From Legionella waltersii (GTDB lineage: Bacteria; Pseudomonadota; Gammaproteobacteria; Legionellales; Legionellaceae), in NCBI RefSeq assembly GCF_001468085.1, contig NZ_LNZB01000060.1, positions 711,417-775,416 of the forward strand: a DNA stretch of 64,000 bases. Direction: 5' to 3'. Each line of letters begins with the position of its first letter. The first letter of the stretch is position 1. The translations under genes and the position numbers were made by a program. The notes below the pieces were generated by a model that did no database searches, was not told the origin of the DNA, and was given only the letters and a program-made list of their open reading frames with translations. Below, one piece after another: positions 1 to 9,537 of the stretch.

Positions 1-88
1 CTAAATGAAGGTGAATGGTTACGGTTAATTTTAAATTAATAAATTACTGATATACTATTAATATATAGATTTTCTATGAGGCACTGGT

Positions 89-1666
89 ATGAGCACTTCG
101 AAGTTTGACGCAGTAATGAATTCAGTAAAATCAAAAGCTGTATCTGCAAAGAACTCAGTAAAAGAGACTGTTGCTAAGAGAATTACTGACACTCGCTGGA
201 TGCATTTCGTTAATGAAGAAATTGAAAAGGCAGCCATGTCGCAGGGGGGGAAAGTCGATCCTTTATTAAGAGGCGCCCAACTTGGCATCAGTGATAAAAC
301 ATCATTCGATGCCTCTGCTTTTGATAAGGTAGATGCCGTTCGCGTTGGTGATTACAGCGGCTTTAATAAAGACACGAAATTACCCAATGGAGTCAGTTTT
401 GTTGAACGTTTGAAGGATGATAAGGACGATAACGAACATAAAAAGTTCGTAAGAGATAAAATCAAGCAGTCATTAGCACAGCCCCCTGAACTTGCAACTG
501 TTAAAAAGAATTTCAAAGGCCTTTCTGAAGATTTTAAAAAACTATTAGCAAAGGTACCACAGACCTATTTTGCGGGTGATCTTACCAAGTTTATGGCCCA
601 GGAAGTTACAGAGGCAAGGCAAAAGCTCGTCGATCAACAGCAGCTTGAATTACGTCAACTTACAGAAAACTTTAATGACGATAGTGTTAATGGTTTTAAA
701 AGCCATTTTATGCAAGCAACAGGCACTGATGAAAATGATTATCCAGCCGCTAAGAAGAGAGTAATAGATGACCTAAAAGCATCCCATACCAAACAACTCC
801 AAGAATTTGACAACTCGTCTAAAGAATCGTTGAAGAATCTTGAACAAGCAGCCAGTAATCAAATGCTGCAAATTGGTTTGATCAGACAAACCATGATCCA
901 CAATGAAAAGCAAAGGCAAAATGTTCTTAATGTACAACAGGCTTACCACGAGAGACGTAAAAAAGAGGATCCCAATTATGTGATGGATCCATTGCGTGTT
1001 GATCTGGACGGCTCTGGAGATGAAATCAGGTTATGTGGAATTACACTCAATGATTTTGAACGTTTATACACAAACAGTGGCAAGGAAATTATTAAAACTA
1101 AAAACGATGAAACCGGTACCGCAACTTGGACAATTAGTTTCGGTCTTAAGGATAGACTCCAGTTTTACAACAATCCTGTCCATGACAATTTAAAGGCTGA
1201 TTTATTGCTCATGGCACAAGCCGTTAGATCTGCTAATCCTGATGATGAAATTACCATGAATCTCAAAGGATTCCATAGCGATGAAATTGCTAGGGAAAAA
1301 GCAAGGGTAGCCTATGAGGCTTGTATATTAGCAGGATATCCGCCTGAAAAAATTAATATCCAAATTAATGGAAAAGCTATTCCTGTAATGTGGAAAAAAA
1401 ACGACAAAGGTAAAGACACGGAGGACATTGATGACAAGGCTCTGTTCAAAGATCATCAACATGAATATGCCACTCTCAAGAAACAATCCGAGGAAATCAT
1501 AAAAGGAATGGGTAAATTCAAACCCATACTGGTTGAAAAGGGAGGGACAACTCAAGAAGAAATGAAACAAGAAGTGAAGGGACTCCGTGAGACCAGAAAA
1601 CTTGAAGAAGCTAGACTGCAGCAAGAAGCTGTAGATGAAGAACGACGAGTATTACAAAACAACTAG
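89..1666 (+). CDS. hypothetical coiled-coil protein, candidate Dot/Icm effector
   Basis: 525 aa protein that I do not recognise. The ATG at 89 follows a GAGG ribosome site at 78-81. There is no signal peptide or clear membrane segment. Residues about 150-300 are charged and rich in Gln, Glu and Lys, and look like coiled coil. Residues about 310-430 look like a compact globular domain (motifs DPLRVDLDGSGDEIRLCG and GYPPEKINIQINGKAI). The last 40 residues are Glu-rich (LRETRKLEEARLQQEAVDEE), like the acidic E-block of many Dot/Icm substrates. A G7 run lies at 244-250. The gene stands alone beside the first palindromic element. That it is an effector is inference from composition and context. 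Confidence 0.6.
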   Translation: MSTSKFDAVMNSVKSKAVSAKNSVKETVAKRITDTRWMHFVNEEIEKAAMSQGGKVDPLLRGAQLGISDKTSFDASAFDKVDAVRVGDYSGFNKDTKLPNGVSFVERLKDDKDDNEHKKFVRDKIKQSLAQPPELATVKKNFKGLSEDFKKLLAKVPQTYFAGDLTKFMAQEVTEARQKLVDQQQLELRQLTENFNDDSVNGFKSHFMQATGTDENDYPAAKKRVIDDLKASHTKQLQEFDNSSKESLKNLEQAASNQMLQIGLIRQTMIHNEKQRQNVLNVQQAYHERRKKEDPNYVMDPLRVDLDGSGDEIRLCGITLNDFERLYTNSGKEIIKTKNDETGTATWTISFGLKDRLQFYNNPVHDNLKADLLLMAQAVRSANPDDEITMNLKGFHSDEIAREKARVAYEACILAGYPPEKINIQINGKAIPVMWKKNDKGKDTEDIDDKALFKDHQHEYATLKKQSEEIIKGMGKFKPILVEKGGTTQEEMKQEVKGLRETRKLEEARLQQEAVDEERRVLQNN

Positions 1667-1699
1667 TCATTTCTAGGTTGTAGTTGAGTAGCTGATGGT

Positions 1700-2112
1700 T
1701 CATTCGCTCCTATAGTGCTGAGGAATCAGCTCCAATTATAGTGCCCCACTAAACTCTTCTCTCATGGTCAGTAATGTCGGGCGTTTCGCCTAATGGCGCT
1801 GCCTTAAGCAGGGTCATTCGTGAAAGCAGATAGTTTCGTATCCGCTTGATGAAGAGCGCGGCTCTGTTCCTTCTTTGCTGTCTGAATCAAATCCTAGTCA
1901 CAGCAGGGAGTGAACCGAGCCGCGCGCGTAAGCAAGCGGACCGGTACGGGCCAACCTAATGACACCGGTTAAGGCAGCGCCGCCATTAGGCGAAAGACTC
2001 GACCTTTGGTATAAATGCCCCATTTAAAACACTGAGTCGATTCCCCAGCCCTTAGGGCCACGATTTGGATTTAGAACAAAGCAAACCAAACCGCGACCGT
2101 AAGGGAGTGAAT
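1700..2112. repeat. long palindromic element, copy 1 (core in orientation A)
   Basis: This is the intergenic stretch 1667-2280 and holds no credible gene. It is a large imperfect palindrome with nested arms: CGCCTAATGG at about 1788 pairs with CCATTAGGCG at about 1983, GCGCTGCCTTAA at about 1797 pairs with TTAAGGCAGCGC at about 1969, and TCCGCTTG at 1841 pairs with CAAGCGGA ending at 1940. The centre (1866-1915) is 50 bp. A second copy in the same outer orientation lies at 5690-6138, but its central 50 bp is reverse-complemented. No transposase is encoded. The right end carries the motif CGCGACCGTAAGGGAG, which recurs elsewhere in the window. Confidence 0.85.
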
Positions 2113-2280
2113 AACTGCAGTGACGCACTAAACCAGCTGACTGGCTTCACTAAAATCATACAACAACCTCATTTTTCCAAATAATTTCAATCACTTGATA
2201 AATATAACTATATTCCTACTTAAAATTTTGATATCTTAACCATTGTAAATGGACTTAACGAGTTGGCTAAGGAGATGGCT

Positions 2281-2451
2281 ATGAGTGCTCGTCGATTTGA
2301 TGAATTTGATATTGAAGTGGACGATTTTAGTGATGCAGAAGAGGCAAACATCACCGAAGCAAGTCCGTCTACCAAACTTGAAAGACGACGAAAAATTGAA
2401 GATCTTTTCGAAGAAAGGCGATTGAGGGAAGAATTGTCTGACTTTGAATAA
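2281..2451 (+). CDS. small acidic protein, PA3496-like family
   Basis: 56 aa. AAGGAG at 2269-2274 gives ideal spacing to the ATG at 2281; an upstream in-frame TTG at 2263 and ATG at 2275 are badly placed. The N-terminal half is acidic (FDEFDIEVDDFSDAEE). The C-terminal half is basic-acidic (RRRKIEDLFEERRLREEL), matching my memory of the short gammaproteobacterial PA3496-type family, annotated as putative envelope integrity proteins of unknown mechanism. It has no signal peptide and is probably cytoplasmic. It sits alone between the two palindromic elements. Its family looks conserved whereas its neighbours look accessory, so the elements may simply have inserted around it. Confidence 0.65.
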   Translation: MSARRFDEFDIEVDDFSDAEEANITEASPSTKLERRRKIEDLFEERRLREELSDFE

Positions 2452-2507
2452 GGTTGATGTACTTTTTACATGCATCCGACTCACTAAACCCTTAACATTG
2501 TTATACA

Positions 2508-3083
2508 CTATATTTTTATACTGTATAAGTCTTGGGGATTAGAGGACATGTGTTTTTTTACTATTTCCATGGCTAAGTGGATATGATCCAGGTGATTATC
2601 ATTAATATGGTACTGCGTTTTCGCAAACGTCTCTAACGCTTCACCGACTTGTTGATAAGCAAGGCTCAATAGTTTATACAAGGTATCTATCTGATCCTGT
2701 GTGTATTGACCCTCACGTAAGCCCTTTTCTAATTGAGACACTGTTTGAATACCACCTAGGCTTTTGGTGTCATCGGGAGAAATATTGGATCCAATGAATA
2801 AAACGGTATGATCACATTCCCCATAAAAATGAACGCCATTGAGGTCTGCTCCTGAAAAACAGCTGAACCCCTTTATGTTCTTTCTAAACGTTGAGCCTGC
2901 TAATTTAGCATTCATGAAATTGCAATCATTTACGTCTTCATTAAATTCACTTTCATACAAATTTGATTCCTCAAAATCCACTTGGTTCAATGCCTTGCTA
3001 AAGTTTGAATGAGCCATTTTTTGACGCATCTGTTGCTGCGAGCCTATTGGTTTTTGCTGAGTAATAATTTCAATAAAAGTCAT
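2508..3083 (-). CDS. pentapeptide-like protein, second gene of an unknown operon
   Basis: 191 aa from the ATG at 3083, which has AAAGGTGG just upstream; a GTG nine bases earlier (3092) would overlap that ribosome site. Residues about 25-90 contain loose five-residue steps (SNFSK, VDFEE, SNLYE, CNFMN, AKLAG, ADLNG), like a short pentapeptide-repeat solenoid. The C-terminal half is predicted helical with no named domain. It starts 21 bases after the 820-aa gene on the same strand, so the two are probably co-transcribed and may act together. Function unknown. An effector or effector-partner role is inference from its position in a repeat-flanked accessory cassette. Confidence 0.6.
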   Translation of the reverse strand: MTFIEIITQQKPIGSQQQMRQKMAHSNFSKALNQVDFEESNLYESEFNEDVNDCNFMNAKLAGSTFRKNIKGFSCFSGADLNGVHFYGECDHTVLFIGSNISPDDTKSLGGIQTVSQLEKGLREGQYTQDQIDTLYKLLSLAYQQVGEALETFAKTQYHINDNHLDHIHLAMEIVKKHMSSNPQDLYSIKI

Positions 3084-3104
3084 TTCATCCACCTTTGCAA
3101 AAAT

Positions 3105-5567
3105 TTACTTTCTTGGAGACTTGCCTGCATGAATACTCTCATGGGGGCTATCATCAGCAACACGTGATAGAGCATAAACATCTTCTTTGCACTTTTTAAT
3201 CCGTTGTTCAATTTCTGATATTTGTTCCTCTGGTGTCACTTTCATTAGCTTATCTTTCTCTAATATTATTTGTAATTCAATTTTACGGATAAGCTTGGGC
3301 AAATAATAGTGTGCATAACGCTCTTGCTTATCAGCTGGATTTGTAATAAACCTAAACTGAGATATAGGAGCCGCCCTCTTGCCTAACTGATTTTTAAGTT
3401 TTTCTAGACGCATCTCATTTGCTTTCAAAGATTCGAAGAGTAATCTTAACTTATTCAGCAGATTTTCCTGCTCTTCGGACAAAAGATATTTCTCTCCTTC
3501 AGTTGCCTCTTCATCCACTATAGCAAGCGTTACGCCAGTTGATTTCTTTTGATGTAGCATCATTTCTCGGTTTAAACCAAAGTCGATCGACTCCTCCAGC
3601 TGATTCATCAAACTATTTATGACCAACTCGGATTGATTATTTTCTGGATCTAATTTTTTATATAACTCTGGCATTTGAGTTTGTACAATATGAGCCACAC
3701 ACTGTTTAAGTTTGTCTCGAGCATTTTTAAAATCAATTTGTAAATCACCCTGATTTTCTAGAGTCGCATTTATCAATTCAGTTTTGCATCGTCTAAAATC
3801 ATCAATTAATCTAAAAAACTCGCCATTGTCATGAATGGCTTTCCAAACAGGTTGAAAACCCTCCTGATATTCTGCAAGTCTTCTTGACGCTTCTTCCTCA
3901 GAGATGTTGTTTAAACCTAATTGCTTTCTGATTCCCGAAGAACCTCTTGCTTCATAGGAGCGTGCATTTAAGGATTGTTGAAACTCGCTACTTGATAGCT
4001 GACTATGAGTATGTCCTACAGACATGTAATTTGAAGAATTAATGCCCCATCGGGCTACATTGATTAGAGTGGTTAATACAGTCATTTGCACATGCGCAGT
4101 AGCTGTTTCTCTTTCTTGCTGATCTGTCGAGGTTTTTGCTCTTTTTAAAGCACCAACAAGAAACACACCTGTGTCCGAGACATTACCAATCAGTTTACCA
4201 GTTTTCTTTTCCCGACTAAATAATTGGGACTGAGACTCCTTTTTACCAGCTTCTTCAAAAATCAAACCTGTTTCCATAAATTGCTTTCGGTCATAGTAAT
4301 CATTGATGATTTGCAATAACTGCTGCTCTTTTTCTGGGTATTGTTCATACAGTACTTCCAATGTACTTTCAAATACCTCGTTTTGATCCAAATTCACATG
4401 CTCAATATCATTAAGAGCCTCTTCGATTGACTCTCTACTTATTCCAAGTTTCGCTATCTCATGGCATGCCCGTCGAAAGTTGTTTGCTGGATTGAATATC
4501 TTTCCAAAAATCGAGCTGTTGTCGCAAATGATGTCTCCAATTTCAGCATTTTCTCGATGCGTCGATACAACAACTGTGCCGTCCCTATTTATTTGAGCTA
4601 TTTCTGCTTCTAAAAAAGGGATCCCTGTACCATAACTTGTGTCAGGAAACCCAGAGCTATCAGGAAGGTAAAATTGTGGTGGCTCGATGTTATACCTCTT
4701 GTAAAAAGCTAAATACTCAGCGCGTACTGTTTTACCAACATCCTCAATCAATAGATGGACAAATGTTTTCTGTGGGTCGTGACCAGGTTGACCCGGAGCT
4801 ATATACCTCGCGCTATTAGGGTGAATCATTCCTTTCAAAACCTTATCTTTATAAAGTTCCGGTGAAGGATACTCCATACTAAGCATTTCCTTAATGAGGT
4901 CAGTTTGAATTCGTCCACCGCATTGCCAAGCTGTTTTACCAATAGCAGAAGCTAAATTGGGTAACATTCTTAATGTCTCTTTCTCATGTGGACTTAGTTT
5001 ATCGCTTCGATAGAGCTCTTCTAAAACCGATTGTTCAAACTGTGCAGTATCAACCGCTGTAAGATCAAAATCCGATAATTTTCTTTGAGTTTGATGAAGT
5101 CTTCCGAAAATGGATAGTGCATGTTCCATGGTTTGCTCATCAGGTAAAGGAGCTATGCCCTGCTCATGACAAAACTCTAGTGTTTTTTGCCGTTGCATTG
5201 CCAGGAGCTCCTTCCTTTCCTTGTCACTGATACTGCTTGTTAAATACTCACTGCCTGGATTATCAAATAAGTAACCACCAAATTTAGGACCTGATCGATC
5301 GGTAATAAAATCTCCATAAACTAATGGTTGATTCGAAATGTAGTTACTTAAAGGATACATTTCACCATCAATATTTATCTGAACGACTTGGTTCAATACT
5401 CTTTCGCGAATGATAAAATTTTTAAATTGAAAATTAATCCAATCGATGTGTTCCATATCTTGTGCATAAGCAAGTGCTGGCCCCCAAGGATCTTCAATTA
5501 TTTCATTGAGGGAGTTATATCTTTTTGTGAGTAGATAGGCATCTGTTGCAAAAATTTCCCATACCAT
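3105..5567 (-). CDS. 820-aa protein of unknown function, candidate effector
   Basis: Large soluble protein, 820 aa, not recognised. It has no signal peptide or clear membrane span. The N-terminal 450 residues look globular, with Pro/Gly/aromatic-rich stretches (IAPGQPGHDPQKTF, PQFYLPDSSGFPDTSYGTG). Residues about 560-800 are helical and charged (LLNKLRLLFESLKANEMRLEKLKN), probably coiled coil. The C-terminus is basic (HESIHAGKSPRK) rather than acidic. It is first in an operon with the pentapeptide-like gene 21 bases downstream, and the pair is bracketed by the two palindromic elements. Size, isolation and context resemble Legionella effectors, but no catalytic motif was found. Confidence 0.6.
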   Translation of the reverse strand: MVWEIFATDAYLLTKRYNSLNEIIEDPWGPALAYAQDMEHIDWINFQFKNFIIRERVLNQVVQINIDGEMYPLSNYISNQPLVYGDFITDRSGPKFGGYLFDNPGSEYLTSSISDKERKELLAMQRQKTLEFCHEQGIAPLPDEQTMEHALSIFGRLHQTQRKLSDFDLTAVDTAQFEQSVLEELYRSDKLSPHEKETLRMLPNLASAIGKTAWQCGGRIQTDLIKEMLSMEYPSPELYKDKVLKGMIHPNSARYIAPGQPGHDPQKTFVHLLIEDVGKTVRAEYLAFYKRYNIEPPQFYLPDSSGFPDTSYGTGIPFLEAEIAQINRDGTVVVSTHRENAEIGDIICDNSSIFGKIFNPANNFRRACHEIAKLGISRESIEEALNDIEHVNLDQNEVFESTLEVLYEQYPEKEQQLLQIINDYYDRKQFMETGLIFEEAGKKESQSQLFSREKKTGKLIGNVSDTGVFLVGALKRAKTSTDQQERETATAHVQMTVLTTLINVARWGINSSNYMSVGHTHSQLSSSEFQQSLNARSYEARGSSGIRKQLGLNNISEEEASRRLAEYQEGFQPVWKAIHDNGEFFRLIDDFRRCKTELINATLENQGDLQIDFKNARDKLKQCVAHIVQTQMPELYKKLDPENNQSELVINSLMNQLEESIDFGLNREMMLHQKKSTGVTLAIVDEEATEGEKYLLSEEQENLLNKLRLLFESLKANEMRLEKLKNQLGKRAAPISQFRFITNPADKQERYAHYYLPKLIRKIELQIILEKDKLMKVTPEEQISEIEQRIKKCKEDVYALSRVADDSPHESIHAGKSPRK

Positions 5568-5689
5568 AATTTAGTACTTGGCTTTAAGTATTCTTTTTTA
5601 AAGTATAGATAATTTATGAACAATTGCTTTTTAATCGGTCATTTTGATCCGAATTTACAACGGTCAAGTGCTGTGTTGAATGGATTTAT

Positions 5690-6138
5690 CCAATCCCTTA
5701 CGGCTGAGGAATAGACTCCTATTATAGTCCCCCAACTAATCTCTTCTCTGATGGTCAGTAAGCTTAGGTCCGGCTCTTCACCGAATGGCACTGCCGTAAG
5801 CAGCGTCATACGTGAAAGCGTATAGTTCCATATCCGCTTGCTGACGCGCGCGGCTCGGTTCACTCCCCGCTGTGACTAGGATTTGATTCAGAGAGCAAAG
5901 AAGGAACCGGGCCGTGCGCGTCAGCAAGCGGAACGATGCGGGCCGTATAGATGAACCTAATGACAACGCTTAAGGCAGCGCCATTCGGCGAAGCACCCGA
6001 GCTTTGGTATAAAGGCCCCATTTTAAACAATGAGTCGATTTCTCAGCCGTCACGGTCGCGGCTCGGATTTAACACCTAGCAAACTGAACTGAGATCCTCA
6101 ATTCGTACACAGAGCCGCGACCATAAGGGAGCGGATAA
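5690..6138. repeat. long palindromic element, copy 2 (core in orientation B)
   Basis: It fills most of the gene-free stretch 5568-6185. Inverted arms CCCTTACGG near 5697 and CCATAAGGG near 6120 bound the element; inner arms include TCCGCTTGCTGACGCGC at 5833 and GCGCGTCAGCAAGCGGA ending at 5932. Outer arms align in direct orientation with copy 1 (shared ATGGTCAGTAA, CGTGAAAGC, AACCTAATGACA and TTTGGTATAAA). The 50-bp centre at 5858-5907 is the reverse complement of copy 1's centre, with two mismatches. Open frames inside it (minus strand, 5639-5966) are by-products of the palindrome. Confidence 0.85.
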
Positions 6139-6185
6139 TCGTTTACTGTTAATTTCCAGCTCAAGCGAAAGGAAGGTGGCCCCCC

Positions 6186-6926
6186 CTAGGATCCGTCACC
6201 ATTTTTCGCTCTAGGGAAATAAATATCAAAACGTACTGTTTTGCCGATAATACTGGCTTCTGGTTTTAAAAGTGCTCCCACTTTTTGAGGCCACTTAACG
6301 ACTACTCGCTGTTTTACACGCGATCTAGCTATCTCTATAAGCTCGATCACATCCATATCTGGTCCTATCAAACTCTGAAGGGCTTGCATTTCCTTTTTAA
6401 CCAGTGCTGATTTGCTACGTTCAGGGTGCATGGGATCTATATAGATGATATCTGGATATTCTTCATGGGACAATGAACTTAAATAGGTAAATGCGTCACC
6501 TACTGTTAGAGATAAGCTCATTGCCGCCATATCTGATTCAGAGCGCCTGGACAAAGCGTCTGCTAATAGCGTAGCAATGATAGCATTGCGTTCGACCATT
6601 AAAACCTCTGCTCCAAAGGAAGCTAATATAGCAGCGTCTTTCCCCCAACCAGCAGTTGCATCAATTATTTTAAGTCCTACGCCTGGTTTGCAAGCTCGAA
6701 CTAATCCTTGTTTTTTCCCCTCACTTTTTCTTCTTTCCCAAGTAGAATAGCTGAAATCGGCTGAGAGCAAGGAGAATTTAGGTAGTTTTAAGTTCAGTCG
6801 ATCTTCAGAAACGTACAAACAAGAAGAGGCATTTCTATCAATAGATAAACCAAGTCTTTCTGCTAAAGCTTGAGCTATAGGCAATAAGTCATTGCTTTGA
6901 TAATCAACCGACTTAATCACAGTCAT
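6186..6926 (-). CDS. rsmJ: 16S rRNA (guanine1516-N2)-methyltransferase RsmJ
   Basis: 246 aa, full length for RsmJ, which methylates N2 of G1516 in 16S rRNA using SAM. Class I methyltransferase motif I is clear (DATAGWGKDA), followed by the acidic end of strand 2 (VERN). The family hallmark YIDPMHPERSKSA lies about residues 155-168. The ATG overlaps the gmhB stop (ATGA), so it is the last gene of glyQ-glyS-gmhB-rsmJ. The stop abuts a C7 run and the palindromic element. Confidence 0.93.
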   Translation of the reverse strand: MTVIKSVDYQSNDLLPIAQALAERLGLSIDRNASSCLYVSEDRLNLKLPKFSLLSADFSYSTWERRKSEGKKQGLVRACKPGVGLKIIDATAGWGKDAAILASFGAEVLMVERNAIIATLLADALSRRSESDMAAMSLSLTVGDAFTYLSSLSHEEYPDIIYIDPMHPERSKSALVKKEMQALQSLIGPDMDVIELIEIARSRVKQRVVVKWPQKVGALLKPEASIIGKTVRFDIYFPRAKNGDGS

Positions 6927-7459
6927 GATTGATGTAACAAGCTATTCACGTACTGCATTAAAGACTGAAAAGCAGGGACTTGGGGGTATTTTTTTAAGGC
7001 TTCCAAATCAGTCATATTGGATAGAACTAAAATTGGTGTTGCTCCAGCTGCAATAGCTGCTTCAATGTCAGATACTCTGTCACCCACATAAGGGATACCT
7101 TGCAAATCGCAATTAAAATGCTTAGCTAATGCCAACAACATTCCTGGTTGAGGTTTTCGGCAAGAGCACCCTGCATCAGGCATATGAATACAATATTCAA
7201 GCGCATCTATATGCCCTTCGGCTTTCTCGATAATGCTTAACATCTTGGAATGAATAGCAACTAGATCTTTTTCAGTGTATAAACCTCTGGAAACACCAGA
7301 TTGATTGGTTGCCACCCCTATTTTATAACCAGCCTTGCTAAGCTTCGCAATGGCTAAAACATTCTCAGGAATAACGTTAAACTCATCAGGGCTCTTGATG
7401 TATTGCAAAGAGTCGTGATTGATGATGCCATCTCTGTCGAGTAAGATGACTTTGTTCAT
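6923..7459 (-). CDS. gmhB: D-glycero-beta-D-manno-heptose-1,7-bisphosphate 7-phosphatase
   Basis: 178 aa HAD phosphatase of the histidinol-phosphatase/GmhB class. It makes heptose 1-phosphate for ADP-heptose, the LPS inner-core precursor. The DxD nucleophile motif is LLDRDG (Asp8, Asp10). A zinc-binding Cys/His cluster is visible (YCIHMPDAGCSCRKPQPGM), as is the late HAD acidic motif (GDRVSDIEAA). It overlaps glyS by 4 bases and rsmJ by 4 bases, so translation is probably coupled. Coupling glyQS to gmhB has no obvious functional logic and is simply a compact operon. Confidence 0.92.
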   Translation of the reverse strand: MNKVILLDRDGIINHDSLQYIKSPDEFNVIPENVLAIAKLSKAGYKIGVATNQSGVSRGLYTEKDLVAIHSKMLSIIEKAEGHIDALEYCIHMPDAGCSCRKPQPGMLLALAKHFNCDLQGIPYVGDRVSDIEAAIAAGATPILVLSNMTDLEALKKYPQVPAFQSLMQYVNSLLHQS

Positions 7460-9537
7460 ACCATCTGCAACAAAGAGATATCAGCCACCCCGCTTAATAA
7501 CGATTGCAATTGCTTTAATAGGGCCAATCGATTATTTTTCACCGCAGTATTATCTACCATAACCATCACTTGATCAAAGAAAGCGTCAACCGGCTCTTTC
7601 AAGCTCGCTAGTAGCTTGAGTAACTCGGTGTAATTACCTGAGCAATACAAAGCATCTGTACGCATAGTCATCTTTTTAATTTGCTCATACAATCCCTGTT
7701 CAGCCGGATGTTCAATAATACTCTCATTAACCTCTAAAAGGGCTTCAGCCTCTTTTGATGACTGAATTAATAGATTCCCCACTCTTTTACATGCAGAAGA
7801 TAATGAGGCAGCCTCACTCATAGCAATAAACGATTTCAAGGCATTTAGTCTTTTATCCAAATCATAGAAACAATCATCTTGGCGCGCTTTAACCGCATTA
7901 ACCAAATCAACACTATACCCCATGCTTTGATAATAGGATTGCAATCTATCTAAGATAAATGGTTTTAACTCAGAAACCATTGTGATTCCTTCTTTAGGCA
8001 ATACAGTCCCATAACTATCAAGAGCTTCTTTGATCAATGTGGATAAATTCAGAGGCGTATCCATAGAAGTCAAAATTCTTACAACAGCAAGAGCATGTCG
8101 ACGTAATTTGAATGGATCTTTTACACCACTTGGTTTCTGTCCAATTGCAAAAATTCCAACTAAGGTATCTATTCTATCCGCTAGTGACAGCGCTTTTCCC
8201 AGATTGGACTCAGGAAGAGAATCACCTGAAAATCTGGGCATGTATTGCTCATTGAGGGCCTGAGCCACATTCTTGTCCTCTCCATCATGCAAAGCATAAT
8301 AGTATCCCATAATACCCTGTAATTCAGGAAACTCACCCACCATTCCGGTAAGCAAATCACATTTACTAAGAGAGGAGGCTCTGTCAGCCAAGTCCTCTTT
8401 AATGGATAAATTGCGACTTAAAAAATTCATCACAGTAGCAATGCGCTGTGTTTTATCGTAAACACTACCTAATTTCACCTGAAATACGACCTGTTTGGTA
8501 GAAATAATATGCGTGCTTAACGGAAGTTTTTTATCTTGTCTAAAGAAAAATGCAGCATCACTTAGACGAGCACGCATGACTTTTTCATTTCCACCGACCA
8601 CTTTCACTGGATCTAAACTCGCAATATTTGAAACAGTGATGAAGTGAGGCAATAGCTTTCCATGTTTATCTTTTAAAGCAAAACACTTCTGATGTGATTG
8701 CATTGAAGCGATTAAAGCCTCTGAAGGCACATCAAGAAATTCTTTATCAAAATTAGCTAATAATGCTTGTGGCCATTCGACGATTGAACATACTTCATCA
8801 ACTAAATCATCAGGCATAACAACATTTGCTTCTAATTTAGAAGCTATCTCTTGCACTTGATCAAGAATCATTTGCCGCCGTTCGGAAAAATCAGCGATGA
8901 CAAATGCATCTTTCAATTGCTTTTCATAGGTGCTTGCAGAACTAATTACGATGGGTTCTGGATGATGAAAACGGTGCCCACGACTTGTGTTTCCAGTCGT
9001 CACTCCAAGAATTGAAGTTTCAATGATATCATTCCCATACAGCATCACTGCCCAGTGCACAGGTCTTGCAAACTCATCATGACCATTCCCCCAACGCATA
9101 GGCTTTGCAATAGATAAGGAACTAATAGCTCCTTTAATTAACTCTGGTAATAAATCACTTGTTTTTGCCCCAGCGTGTACCGTTTCAAAAACAATCCAGT
9201 CTCCTTTATCGGTTTCTATTTGTCGCAATTCACCGAGATCAACTCCGCAAGATTTTGCAAAGCCTTGTAAGGCTGGAGTAGGTTTACCTTCTTTATCATA
9301 CGCAGCGATGAGTGCAGGTCCTTTTTTCACTATATTCTGTGTGGCTTGTTGGGATTGAAGCTCCTTAACCACCACTGATAAGCGTCTAGGTGTGGCGTAT
9401 CGTCGAACTTCACCAAAACTTAGTTGTGCTTTTCCAAGCGCTGAAATGAAGTGATTTGCTAATTCATCTGCTAAAGGCCAAACTGAACCAGAAGGTAGTT
9501 CTTCACACCCTAATTCAAAAATAAAATCATTCACCAT
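7456..9537 (-). CDS. glyS: glycyl-tRNA synthetase beta subunit
   Basis: 693 aa, normal length for the bacterial alpha2beta2 glycyl-tRNA synthetase beta subunit, which binds tRNA-Gly. It begins with the family's typical [13 protein letters not shown]. Family blocks include [15 protein letters not shown] and [12 protein letters not shown]; a DALR-type anticodon-binding region lies at the C-terminus. It starts inside the 3' end of glyQ (11-base overlap) and overlaps gmhB at its own 3' end. Confidence 0.96.
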   Translation of the reverse strand: MVNDFIFELGCEELPSGSVWPLADELANHFISALGKAQLSFGEVRRYATPRRLSVVVKELQSQQATQNIVKKGPALIAAYDKEGKPTPALQGFAKSCGVDLGELRQIETDKGDWIVFETVHAGAKTSDLLPELIKGAISSLSIAKPMRWGNGHDEFARPVHWAVMLYGNDIIETSILGVTTGNTSRGHRFHHPEPIVISSASTYEKQLKDAFVIADFSERRQMILDQVQEIASKLEANVVMPDDLVDEVCSIVEWPQALLANFDKEFLDVPSEALIASMQSHQKCFALKDKHGKLLPHFITVSNIASLDPVKVVGGNEKVMRARLSDAAFFFRQDKKLPLSTHIISTKQVVFQVKLGSVYDKTQRIATVMNFLSRNLSIKEDLADRASSLSKCDLLTGMVGEFPELQGIMGYYYALHDGEDKNVAQALNEQYMPRFSGDSLPESNLGKALSLADRIDTLVGIFAIGQKPSGVKDPFKLRRHALAVVRILTSMDTPLNLSTLIKEALDSYGTVLPKEGITMVSELKPFILDRLQSYYQSMGYSVDLVNAVKARQDDCFYDLDKRLNALKSFIAMSEAASLSSACKRVGNLLIQSSKEAEALLEVNESIIEHPAEQGLYEQIKKMTMRTDALYCSGNYTELLKLLASLKEPVDAFFDQVMVMVDNTAVKNNRLALLKQLQSLLSGVADISLLQMV

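Noticed and set aside
244-250. G7 run in the first gene as a phase-variable tract
   Set aside because: Seven bases is short, and such runs are also seen in ordinary sequence (C7 at the rsmJ stop); the C10 tract at 54974 is the stronger case.
5639-5966. Open frames of 62-74 aa on the minus strand
   Set aside because: They lie in the arms of palindromic element copy 2, with no ribosome site and no protein-like pattern.
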